This document shows, piece by piece, positions 1 through 11,398 of a stretch of DNA of 64,000 nucleotides (position 1 is its first letter; each line of letters begins with the position of its first letter). The translations under genes were made by a program, and so were the position numbers. The DNA lies in the NCBI RefSeq assembly GCF_000002425.4, contig NC_037263.1, positions 9,933,673 through 9,997,672 on the forward strand, given 5' to 3'. The notes beneath the pieces were generated by a model. It searched no databases. It was not told the DNA's origin and saw only the letters and a list, made by a program, of their open reading frames with translations. The DNA is from Physcomitrium patens. Its lineage: Eukaryota > Streptophyta > Bryopsida > Funariales > Funariaceae.

Positions 1-540
1 ATGAATCTATGAAGCTTCTAAGAAGCTTCATTATAAGATAATATGAAATCTATGTACATTTATTTTCTACCTAGTACTTCTTATTTAGATAAATATATAT
101 GTTTGTGACATTACTTCTCTTTTTAGAAACAAGTTCTATAAGTAATAATCATCATATGTTAAAGAAGTCTAAGATACAACAAATTGTGTTTGCCACATAT
201 TTTAATCTTTGTTCTCTTTAAAGATCGTTGATAGGTCCTTTCAATCATCAATAGTGTTTTATACCATAGGAGAAAGACCACTCTATTATTTGATTATTCT
301 TGCCCTTCAAATAAAACATTTGGAATACTAATAGATTTCATTCTTACATCCAATAAAATTATTAAACATCAAGAGTCTATTTTAAGGTCGTGATTTCAAA
401 TACGTTATATTTTACCATCTATTCAAAGTAAAATATGTCATTTTTTACAATCTTCATCACTATTATATTATTTTATAGGCTATGATAATTATAATGTCTC
501 ATCTAATGAATTAGAAAATCATAGCTCTTTAATTGAATCT
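1..540 (-). repeat. LTR portion of gypsy copy 1, cut by window edge
   Basis: Positions 1-540 match 44095-44700 over most of their length. Shared anchors are AAGCTTCTAAGAAGCTT near the start and the tail around GTTGTTGATTTTCCATCT, which recurs at about 5540. This places the LTR/internal junction of copy 1 near 540-950 and shows that its outer end lies outside the window. Confidence 0.65.
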
Positions 541-3500
541 ACTAGTTGTTGATTTTCCATCTGTTTAGCACCACAAATATACAAAAATTACAAACAAGAA
601 TAGAAGATCAAATGTTATCTTCTTTGGATCTTATTACTTTTATACCAAAGATTTATTATTCTTCATTTTGATTTTGATGGATATTGTTAATCAAAAGTAT
701 CAATTTTTTTTGATGTATTTGTAAGATTCTTTGCTAACTTCCATGTGCATTCATTAATATCATATTTATATCAATGAATAAGATATTTTAACTTATTTTA
801 GCGTCACCTTGAGTTTAAGACTTCTTCCACCTTAAATTCTTCATTATTATCCACTTTTATATGAAGAGGGGGCATATGTTTTCTTTTCAAGTTATTCATT
901 GTCTTATATGATTCAAGAAGAGACATGTGGAATATGGGATGGATTTTCATAAACTTTAATAGATATAATTAATAAGCAATTAAATTGAATTATTTACAAA
1001 TAGGAAATAATCTAAGCATATAATAATTCAACTTGTCATAAATGTAAGTAGTATTAATATTATAATATAGTAACCATATCTTGTTGCCAATGTAAAATTA
1101 AAGTTGTTCCTTATAATAAGCATCCATGTTGATTTTTTTTCATTTTTGGGCTTTTTTTATTGTAAATTTATTATTGTATATAACTCAGATAAATGATTTG
1201 CTAAATCTTTTGTCATAGGATTATCAACTTTTATAAAGTTAAAAAAATCAAATTATAAATGGTAACCATAATTAGTAAAAAAAATAAGTTTATTGAGTAG
1301 AAAAATATATTATATTATTATAAGTAAATTCTAATAATAGTAAAAGAATTATCAATCTTTTTATTGATAATTAATTATATATCTCAAATATTATATCAAA
1401 AAATTGATTTACTTACTTTATATGTCTATTATTTTAAAGATAAAAAGCTAAAAATAGATTTATATCTATTTTTAGAATTTAAAAAAAGATTATCTAAAAT
1501 CAAGATACAAATTGAATCTTCCTATTTAATATAATATCCTTGGATAATACATGATATCAATAGATATTTTCAAGAAAAAACTTAATTTTTTTTTCACTTA
1601 TAATAGATTTTATTATAGAATACAATATGTCATCTTGATAAAATGATCTACTATCAGGAATACAAAATCATAAGAATCTGAGATTAAAAGATTTATAATA
1701 AAATTTATAAAAATAAAAAATCATAGTTATTTTAGAATAAATAATAGTTGAAAAAGTCCATAAGTTTGATGATAAGGAGTTTTTGATCTTAAAAAAATAT
1801 CAAATGATTTTACAAAGTCTTTGATTGCCTTCTACATTTGAGATTACTAAAAATATTTTCATATTAGTTCCAAAGTCTTGTTGTATTCAAAATATTTGAT
1901 TATTAGAAAGTCATGACAAGCTTGAAGAATACATAATCATGCTTTATTTTTAAGAATATATAATCATTCCTTGAAATAGAATAGATTATTTTTAAACTCA
2001 AACTTTAAAGTAACATGAGACTTAGAAGAATTATATTTAATATCATAAATAAGAGAATCAAAGGATATATTTGATTAAACTTGCTTGAAAAAGGTTGAAT
2101 TAAGAGTTAATGCTGATTTCATTACTCAAGCATGAAAATGCTTTGGCTTCAAGAAAACCATTCTTTATTGATCAAAAGTTACATTTTGTTTTTTTTTTGG
2201 TATAAGATAAGAATGTCTAGAAAGGGCGTTTTACAAACTTTGTTGTTTTTTGAGTTAATAAGTGAATTTGAAATCAAATCTTGATTAAAATATGTTTCAA
2301 TGAACTTGGCAATGATTCAAAATATGTACTAATATGAAATATTTGAAGTTCTTGTGATTTATATATATATATATATATATAATAAGACTAAAAGTGCGTT
2401 TTAAATAATGAAACTATTTTTAAAATGAATCCATGTTTACAAAAAGTTCTTTATTATAGATCTTGTAATTGATATTGGTTAATAAAATTTGATGGAATAG
2501 AAAGCAACTAGGTAGAGCTTAGTATTTGTTTCCATTTGTAACAACATTACACCCAAAGCAAAGTTTGATATGACTATTTCCATAAAAAATGCCTTGAAAA
2601 AGTTAATACAATACAAGATTGATGCAAAAATAAATTTTGACTTCTATGCTTCAAAATATGCTTTAGCTTCTTTGCTCTATTGAAGTTTGTCTTCACAAAT
2701 CAAACATGTAAGAAAAATTATAATTTAATTTTCTTTTGATCAAGATCTTGTAATAATTAGCAAATTCTAAAAAATATTGCATACCTTTGACTATTTTTGA
2801 GTTCTTCCAATCCATAATAGTTTGGACTTTCTTAGGATCCATAATAAGACTATCATTTGAAATGATGTATCATAAAAAATCAACTTGAATAATATAAAAT
2901 ACATACATTTTTATCTTAGCATATAATCTTGTATCTCTTAGTTTTTATAACATACAACAAATAGAAAGTTTGTACTTTTTTATATTCATAGAATAGATTA
3001 AAATGTCATCTATATAATAGACAATAAAGTCATTAAAAAAATCTCAAATACATCATTTATTAAATATTTAAAATCAACTAGTACATTCATGAGTCTAAAA
3101 GATATGACATTATATTCAAAATATCCATACCTAGTATAAAACAAAATTTTCCATTCATTTTTTTTAAATATGCACTAGATTATATGTTCTTTATAGATCT
3201 ATTTTTATATAGATCTTTGCTTGATTTAATTGATCAAAAAATCTTAAAATCAAAAGTAGATGATACTTATTTTTTACGATCATCTTATTGAATCTTCAAT
3301 AGTTTATACATATTTTTAGAAATCCATCTTTTATCTTCATAAATAAAATAAAGTTCCTATTATTTTTAGAAAGAAAAATACAAATAGAGCCTTCATTGGA
3401 GATTTAAAATAGTGTATGAAGTTCTTAGCCAAATTTTCATTAATATATTCCTTGAGTGCATCCAACTTGTTTTGTAATAATCTATAGATTAATTCAAATG

Positions 3501-5209
3501 GTAGTTGAGCTCTTCCTTGAAGATCAATAGAAAAATCATAAAGATGATACTTTGAAAGAATATTTCTATTTTTTTTCAAAAACATCTTGATAATCTTGGT
3601 ATTACTTTAGAATATTACTTGATTTTTTTTTTTTCTATCAAAAATAAGTATAGCATATATAGGATGAATTGATCATTCTTTTGCAGCATGTATAAAAGCT
3701 TTTGTATCTATTAATAATGATTTAGATATATTGGACTTATGAATTTTTACTTGACTAGCAAAATCTTGGACTAAACTATGGAAAAAATCAAGGTTATAAA
3801 AAAAATCTAATTTATTTAATGATTATATTTTTGTATCTATAATAATTTAAAAATAATTGGATTAAAAAAAGATCTAATTTCATTTAATTTTATTAAGCTA
3901 TAATGATCTTTAGTTACTATATTTAAAATAATTTTTTCATAGATAACATCTCTAAAAGATAAAAAATAACCATCAATTATTTCTATTTGCACAAATTTTA
4001 TTTTTTTAAATTAAAGATATTTCTTATTTTTTGACAAAGTCTTCATTTATAAAATAGGTTGAGGCTTTGAAATCTAATAAGGCTAAGACTTTATGATTTT
4101 TTGGTACTATATAAACTTCTATTATAAAATAAGGTGAGGGATTTGAGAAAAGAATATGACCTTTACTGGATAATACATAAGATTTTAGCCACATGGTTCT
4201 TATTGTAGCTAGAGAAATTTATTTTTAAACAAATCATCTTCTTTAGCAACTAAGCTCTTCATTTTGTGATTGTGTTGCTTCTTTGGATAATTTTGAGCAA
4301 TGTGCTTAGTTTCTCCATAATATAAGCATAATCCTTCTTAATAATGTTGAGTTTTTTTTTGCTTAATAAGAGGTTTGAAACATACCATGTCAATTTGCAT
4401 AGGTTCCAATCTTAATGAATAAACTTTTGCAAACTTAGAAGTTGCTGCTATGACTTGACTTGTATCTCTTCAACCAAAACTTTGTTCTTGATATCTTTCA
4501 AAGAATCACTTATTGCATGCAATAGTTTGAGCAATAAATTACTCAAATAAGTTTGTTCTGAGCATTGTCAATAATAAATCTTTGAGATTGTCTTTCAATC
4601 CATATCAAAATTGATTGATAAATATTTTGTGATTTCAATCTATATCACAAGTAAGGTTTTAGAATTTTGCAGCATATATGGTGATTGAACATAATCCTTA
4701 TTGTAAAGAAAAGTTTTTGGTCTTTGCTATTCATTCTCAATCATTTTTTCCAAATGTGGCCATAAAAACTTTTAAGAATTATGAATCATTTTCTATTAAA
4801 GACATAAATAAAAAAAATATTCTTAAATAGAAGTACACTTATGAATGTAACTTCATCTTATATTGACAAGCTTGTGAAGCTCTTCAAAAGCTTGTTAATA
4901 TAAGATGGAGATTTATAATAGTTGCAAATTTATTCTTATTTTTTTCATAGATAATGTCTATAATTTTTTCTTTCATATACCACTCAAATAAATTCACAAG
5001 TCAAATTAAAAGAAGGTAATCCACAACCTCTAATATCAAATAAAAATTTCTATAAAAAAATATAGTCCATTCTTTTTTAAAAAAAAATTATAATTTAAGA
5101 AATAAAAATTTAGTTCAAAAATAGGTAGTGCACAACCTTCAAAACAAAATAGTAGAAGTGGAATAATACACTCACTTCTAAAACAAAAAAGAACATTAAG
5201 TTAGCATTC

Positions 5210-5530
5210 TTGTCAAATTATCAAGGATATAAATTTTAAAAAACTAAAAAATCAATAAATTTTTATGTCATTCAAATAGACTAGAAAATCATTCAAAGAT
5301 AATATAATATTAAATAGAATATTGTCAATAATTGTTCTTATTTCTAATAAAACCACTAAACATTGAAAAATTCTTCCAAAGTTATAATATCAAATAATTT
5401 ATATCTTGCTATTTATTCAAAGAAAAATATGTCATTCTTGAAAAACTTGATCTTGATTATGTAATCTTAAAGGTTGAGACAATCATAATAACTTGTTTGA
5501 TAAGTCTGCAAATAATAGCTCTTGAATTGA
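5210..5530 (-). repeat. LTR shared by gypsy copies 1 and 2, internally shortened
   Basis: The left part resembles 43730-43800 and the right part resembles 44470-44700, so this looks like the same LTR with its middle missing. It sits between two complete-order internal regions. That is the arrangement left by unequal recombination between LTRs, or by tandem insertion. Confidence 0.6.
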
Positions 5531-8500
5531 ATCTACTAGTTGTTGATTTTCCATCTCATTAGTACCACAAATATATAAAAATTACAAACAAAGATAGAAA
5601 GTAGACTGTTATCTTTTTTACATCTTAGTTCTTTTATAGCAAAGATTTATTATTCTTTATCTTGATTTTTGATGGATATTATTAATAAAAAATATCAATT
5701 TTCTTTACTATATTTATAAGATCTTTTGTTGGCTCCTATTTCCATTTATTAATATCATATCCACACAAATAAATAAGATATTTCAACCTATTTTAGTACC
5801 ACCTTAAATCTAAGACTTCTTCTATTTAAAATTTTTAATTATTATCTACTTTTATAAAAAGAAGTAGCATTTTTTTTTTCTTTCCAAAATATCCACTATC
5901 TTATATAGCTCAAAAAGAGATATATGAAATATGGGATGGATCTTCATAGATTCTAATAGGTATAATAAAAAGAAATATGATTGACTTATTTACAAATAGA
6001 AAATGGATCAAACCTATTATAATCCAACTTATTACAAAGGCGGCTAGTCTTGATATTGTGACAAAGCAACTATACCTTGTCGCTAATATAGAATTAAGAT
6101 TACTCCTTGTATTAGGCATTTGCATTGGTTTTTTGTTATTCTTAGACTTCTTTTAGTTGTATCTTTTAAAAAGGTATTTATTACGTAGAATAATGTATTG
6201 TATTATTATAAAAAAAACTTTATTAATAGTAAAAGAATTGTCTAATAATGTTATTGATATTTTATGGTATACCTTAAATACTACTCAAAGATTTAATTTA
6301 TGTGTTCCATTTATCTATTGGTTTAAAGATGAAAGGCCAAAAATAGTATTATATTTATTTTTAAAATCTTAAAAAAGATTTTATAAAATCTTCATAAAAA
6401 TTGAATCCTTCTATCAAATATAATATCTTTGAACAATCCATGATAGCAATAGATGTTATCAAGAAAAAACTTAGTTATTTTTTTATCAGTAATAGATTTT
6501 GTATATGATATAAAATATGCCATCTTAATAAAATAATCTACCATTACAAATATAGAATCATATAAACTTGAGATTGAAAGATCTTTGATAAAGTCTATAG
6601 AAATAGAAGATAATGATTGTTTGAGAATAAGTAATGACTAAATTAGTCTATAAAATTGATAACAATGAATTTTTGATCTTCAACAAATGTTATATGATTA
6701 TACAAAGTCTTTGACTATCTTCTACATTTAAAATCACCAAAAATCTTTAGATATTAGTTCCAAAGTCTTATTATATCTAAATGTTCAGCTATTCAAAAAT
6801 TGTGATGAACTTGAAAAATACATAATTATGCTTTGCCTTGTGAAATATATAATCATTCTTCAAAATAGAATAGATTATTTTTAAATTCAAATTTAGAAGT
6901 ATCATAATACTTTAAAGAATTATTTTTAATATCATAAATAAGAAGATCAAAAACCATACTTAATTGAATTTGCTTACGAAAGGTTGAATCATTCATCTAT
7001 GTTGATTTTATTATTCAAAGATGAAAATTCTCCAATTTTAAAAAAATTATTTTTTATTAATAAAAGTTTTAATTCTTTCTTTTAATATAAGATAAGAATA
7101 TTTAGAAAGAAATTTGACAAATCTTAAAAAAAATTGAGTTGATAAGTGATCTTGAAATCAAATCTTGATAAAGATATGCTCTAATGAATTTGGCAATTAT
7201 TCAAAATATGTATTGACATAATGTATTTAAGGTTCTTATAATCTATATATATATATGGTGACTAGAATAGAAGCACCTTCTAAATAATGATGCCACTTTT
7301 GAAATGAATTTATGATTGTAAAAAGCTCTTTGTTGTGGATCTTGTAATTAATCTCAAATATTGAAATTTTTTTGGAATAAAAAATCTATTAGGTGAGCTT
7401 GTCATGTGCTCCTATTTGTGGCAATAATGCACTCATAGCAAATTTTGATGCATTTGTTTCTATGAAAATTGTCTTAAAAAAATCAACATAATATAAGATT
7501 GGTGCAAAAAAAAAAAATATATATATATATATATATATCTTCAAGACTTCAAAAGATGCTTTAGCTTCTTTACTCTATTCTAATTTATCTTTATATATCA
7601 GCCATGTATAAGAATTTGTAATTTGAATTAAATTCTTGATGAAGATTTGATAATAATTAGTAAATCTCAAAAAAAATTGACATTACTAAGTATTTTTGAA
7701 ATATTCTAATCTATAATAGTTTGAATCTTCTTGAAATTCATCATAAGGCCTTTGTTGAAAGTAATATATTCTAAAAAGTAAACTTGAATAGTCTAGAATA
7801 TATACTTTTCTATCTTGATATATAATCCTATATTTCTAAGTTTTTGTAACACATGACAAACATAAAATTCATATTCTTCAATATTCTTAGAGTAGTTTAA
7901 AATATCATCTAAATAAAAAAAATAATGAAATCATAAAGAAATTTATAAAAAAAAAAACATTCATATGATGTTGAAAAATAGCTCGTATATTCATTAATTC
8001 AAAAGGTATAATATTATATTCAAAATATCCATATTTAGTTTGAAAAATAATCTTACATTCATCTCCTTCTTTGATGTGGTCTAATATATGCTTCTTGTAG
8101 ATCTATTTTTTTTAGATATTTGCTTGATTGAGTTCATCAAGAAGTCCTAAAATCAAAGATAAAGGATACTTATTTTTTATAGTAATCTTGTTAAATCCTT
8201 GATAGTCTATTCATATCTACAAAGATTCACCTTTATTCTTCACTAATAAGATAAGAGCTCATGTTGGAGATTTTGAATGGGTTATGAGGTTCTTAGCAAA
8301 GTTCTTATCAATATATTCCTTTAATGCAACTAACTTATTCTGTGATAATCTACAAAGTGGTTGAAATGGTAGTTGAGATTCTTGTTCAAGATCAATTGAA
8401 GAATCATAGGATCAATATTTTAAAAAAATGTCTACATTTCTCTTCTCAAAAATATCCAAAAAATCTTAGTATTAGCTAGAAATACTACTTGACGACTTTT

Positions 8501-9069
8501 TACCATCAAAAATGGACATGGCATGTATAGCAAAAGATGATCCTTCTTTTGTTGCATGCATGAAAGTTCTCACATCTATTAGTAAAGATTTAGATGTATT
8601 AGACTTAAGTATTTCTATTTCATTAACAAAATCTTAGATTAAACTATAAAAAAATCAAGATTTCAAAAAATCTAATCTATTTGAGGATTATATTTTTTTA
8701 GCTATAATAATCCTAAAATAATCAAGTTAAAAGGAGATTTTATTATATTAAATATTATTACAATATTATGATTTTTAATTGATACATCTAAAGGAATAAT
8801 TTCATAGATAACATCTCTTAAAGATAATGAACAATCATCTATGATTTCTACATATATGGATTTAATTTTATTGATTAAAGCTATTTCTTGTTTTTTAACA
8901 AAGTCTTTGATTATAAAACAAATTGAAGCCCTTGAATTTAATAATGCATTATTAAAGACTTTATGATTTTTAGATCCTAAATAGACATCTATTAAAAACA
9001 AGGTGTTGGATCTAAGGACAAAATAGGAACTTTACTAAGTGTTGCATATGATTTTAGCTGCATGGTGTT

Positions 9070-10565
9070 GTATTATATGTGTTCTTATTTGAGAATACAT
9101 TAAGTACCTAGTTGTGGAAGGTAAGTAGAAATGCAAAACAAATCCTATCAAGTCTAATAGAATCTTAAATAACCTTAAATAGACCTCAATAATCCTCATT
9201 GAACTTTGACCAATCTGAAATAAATTTAAAAAAACTTGTAAAAGAAATACAAAGAAGTCTCAAATTAATCTCAAAGAAAAATAAGAAGAAATCATAAAAA
9301 AATATAAAAATAAATCTTTAAAAAAATATTAAAAATAAAAATAATAATATAATTTTAATTAAAATTCTAATTGAATCTTATCTAAATCCTAAGTCAAATA
9401 CCAATTGAAATCCTAATTGAATCTTAATAAAATCCTAATAAAATCATAATTTCTAGACAAATCCTAGAAAAATCCTAGGCAAACTTTTGTGAACCTTTAG
9501 TCTAATTCTACACCAAACTCCAAGCAAATCTTAATCCTAATCCTATAGCAAATTGGAACCTCAACAATTAATGATAAAAACATTGATACCAATTAAAAAA
9601 TTTCATACTTTTTAATATCTTAGTTAAAAACAAGCATAAGAAAGATGAAATCAGTTACATTTATTAATTGAGAGAAACACAAGATAATCCATTTGGGTGT
9701 TAGGTGGACTCCTATTCCAATCTAAATGTTAAACTTTTAGTGCTATTATCTCCTTCTTAAACCATTGAATTAATTCCAAATTTCATCTTAAATGTTGAAA
9801 ATAGAATCTAATATCTACAAAAAAAAATTAACAAATCACTGAAGATCTTAGAGATACCCATTAATCTTCTAACTCCAATTTCTGAGACCTCAATCCATAA
9901 AAACCTTTACATACTTTCATCTAATCATTTGATTGATTTTAAAATTTGTACACACATTTACAATTAGCCCACCAGTACATTGTTCCAAATTCACTCATAC
10001 ATACACTACAAAATCCAAGAAATCTTCAAATTTGTAAATATATTTTTATTTTTTAAAATAAAATTTGACTAAGATTATTATTAATTTTAAAAATCCTTCA
10101 AAATTTGAGTATTGATTCAATTGATATATAACTAAAGTCCAAAAATCTCTTCTTAAGTCTCCTCTCAAATATCTTTTTTTGATCTATCAAAGAACTTTAG
10201 AGTCATCATAGGTACACGATTTTATACCTCACATTCTAATTTCGATCCAAGTTGACAACCGGTCCTCTCTAGGTATCAATTCTTAACTTCTTAAAATAAA
10301 ATTTAATAAAATCTACTCTTAATTTCTTCTTATACATGCCTATAATATTTAATTTTTCAATCTATTTTTTTTGCCTTATTTATGGCTCTTCAAAGTAAGT
10401 AGAAGCCTATTTTATAAAAAGAAAACATTAACACCCTTTAATTTTACTATCTTTTGACTATTATCTATATTTCTAAGATAATTTGCTATAATATTTGAAA
10501 ATAGATCTTCTATAATGTAATATTTTTTTCTCTCTTTTCTTCATTAGCCATGTTATATTACAACA
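9070..10565 (-). mobile_element. Solo-LTR-like block of repeat family 2, nested in gypsy copy 2
   Basis: The block sits between gypsy sequence equivalent to 4175-4205 and its continuation, so it is an insertion. It contains a run of degenerate AATCCTAAT-type units (about 9160-9550), the complement of the AGGATTTGATT runs at 33.3, 42.6 and 48.6 kb. The stretch at 10210-10280 matches 55005-55070. I see no coding sequence. It is probably a solo LTR or non-autonomous LTR element; the ends are approximate. Confidence 0.6.
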
Positions 10566-10967
10566 ATAGTACCTATTTTAGGTAGAGAAATTTATTTTTT
10601 AAGAGATTGTCTTCTTTGGCAACTATGCTCTTTATTTTATAAATACGTTATTTCTTTAGAAAATGTTGAGTAGTGTGTTTAACTTTTCTATAATATAAGT
10701 ATAAATTTCTTTGACATTATTGAGTCTTTTTCTACTTTGTAAAAGATTTAAAATGTACCATATCAATTTGCATTGTTTTCAGCTTTGATTAATAAGATTC
10801 TAAAAACTTAAGAGTTATCATTATTACTTGATTTATTCTTTTTCAACCAAATATATTTTTTAACTCCTTTCAAATAATTGATTATTTCATGTAATGGCTT
10901 GAGCAATAAATTATTTCAAATAATTTTTTTTTGACATTGTTAATAATAAATTTTTTACATTAAATAT

Positions 10968-10987
10968 AATATTCATTATTTTGAGAG
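10968..10987 (+). repeat. Left terminal inverted repeat
   Basis: This is a 20-bp perfect match to the reverse complement of 26471-26490. Its inner half also forms a local hairpin: TTTTGAGAG (10979-10987) pairs with CTCTCAAAA at 10997-11005 across a 9-nt loop. Confidence 0.75.
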
Positions 10988-11398
10988 GTTTGGTGTCTCT
11001 CAAAAATAAAAAAATCAAATAGAAGTAACAAAAATTGGATTATATGTATAGTCAAATAAGGTCAATGAGGTAGCAATTCAGTACTTGTGATAAGTAATTT
11101 CCTTTAAAATGAGAGTTTTTATTGTTTTGCAAGGTGTCAAATACAGATGTGATTGAAAATAACAATGCTCTAACTTAATCAAATATTTTGATATAACTTT
11201 ATACAAGTAATTTTTGTGTACATATAAAACTATAGTTAAGGAATATCTACAATAGTTATCTATAAAACTAAATCAAACTAAAACCACTTATTATACACTA
11301 CGAGTTCTACTACCTTTGTCACAATACTATAAAATTTTAAAAACTATGTTACCAAAATATGAATATTCAAATCACAATGACAAATTTGTATATTTCAT
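10988..11398. other. Left subterminal non-coding segment of the element
   Basis: AT-rich sequence between the left TIR and the stop codon of the minus-strand DDE-like gene. It presumably holds that gene's 3' UTR and polyadenylation signal. No gene or obvious repeat is seen apart from the TIR hairpin. Confidence 0.5.

Larger units (their letters stand above)
1..5530 (-). mobile_element. Ty3/gypsy-like LTR retrotransposon fossil, copy 1
   Basis: This is a very AT-rich, decayed gypsy-type element read on the minus strand. From high to low coordinate I recognise gag-like sequence (about 4850-4200), the protease/RT approach with an RT-type block (about 3585-2900), RNase H (about 2800-2200), integrase (about 2000-1000) and LTR sequence running off the window start. 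The piece at 3337-3585 keeps the gypsy RT lead-in (LDALKEYINENL). The same order recurs at 5.2-11 kb and 43.4-46.6 kb, which supports the limits. The element is broken many times (dozens of interruptions) and looks old. Family is inferred from domain order and short motifs. Confidence 0.8.
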
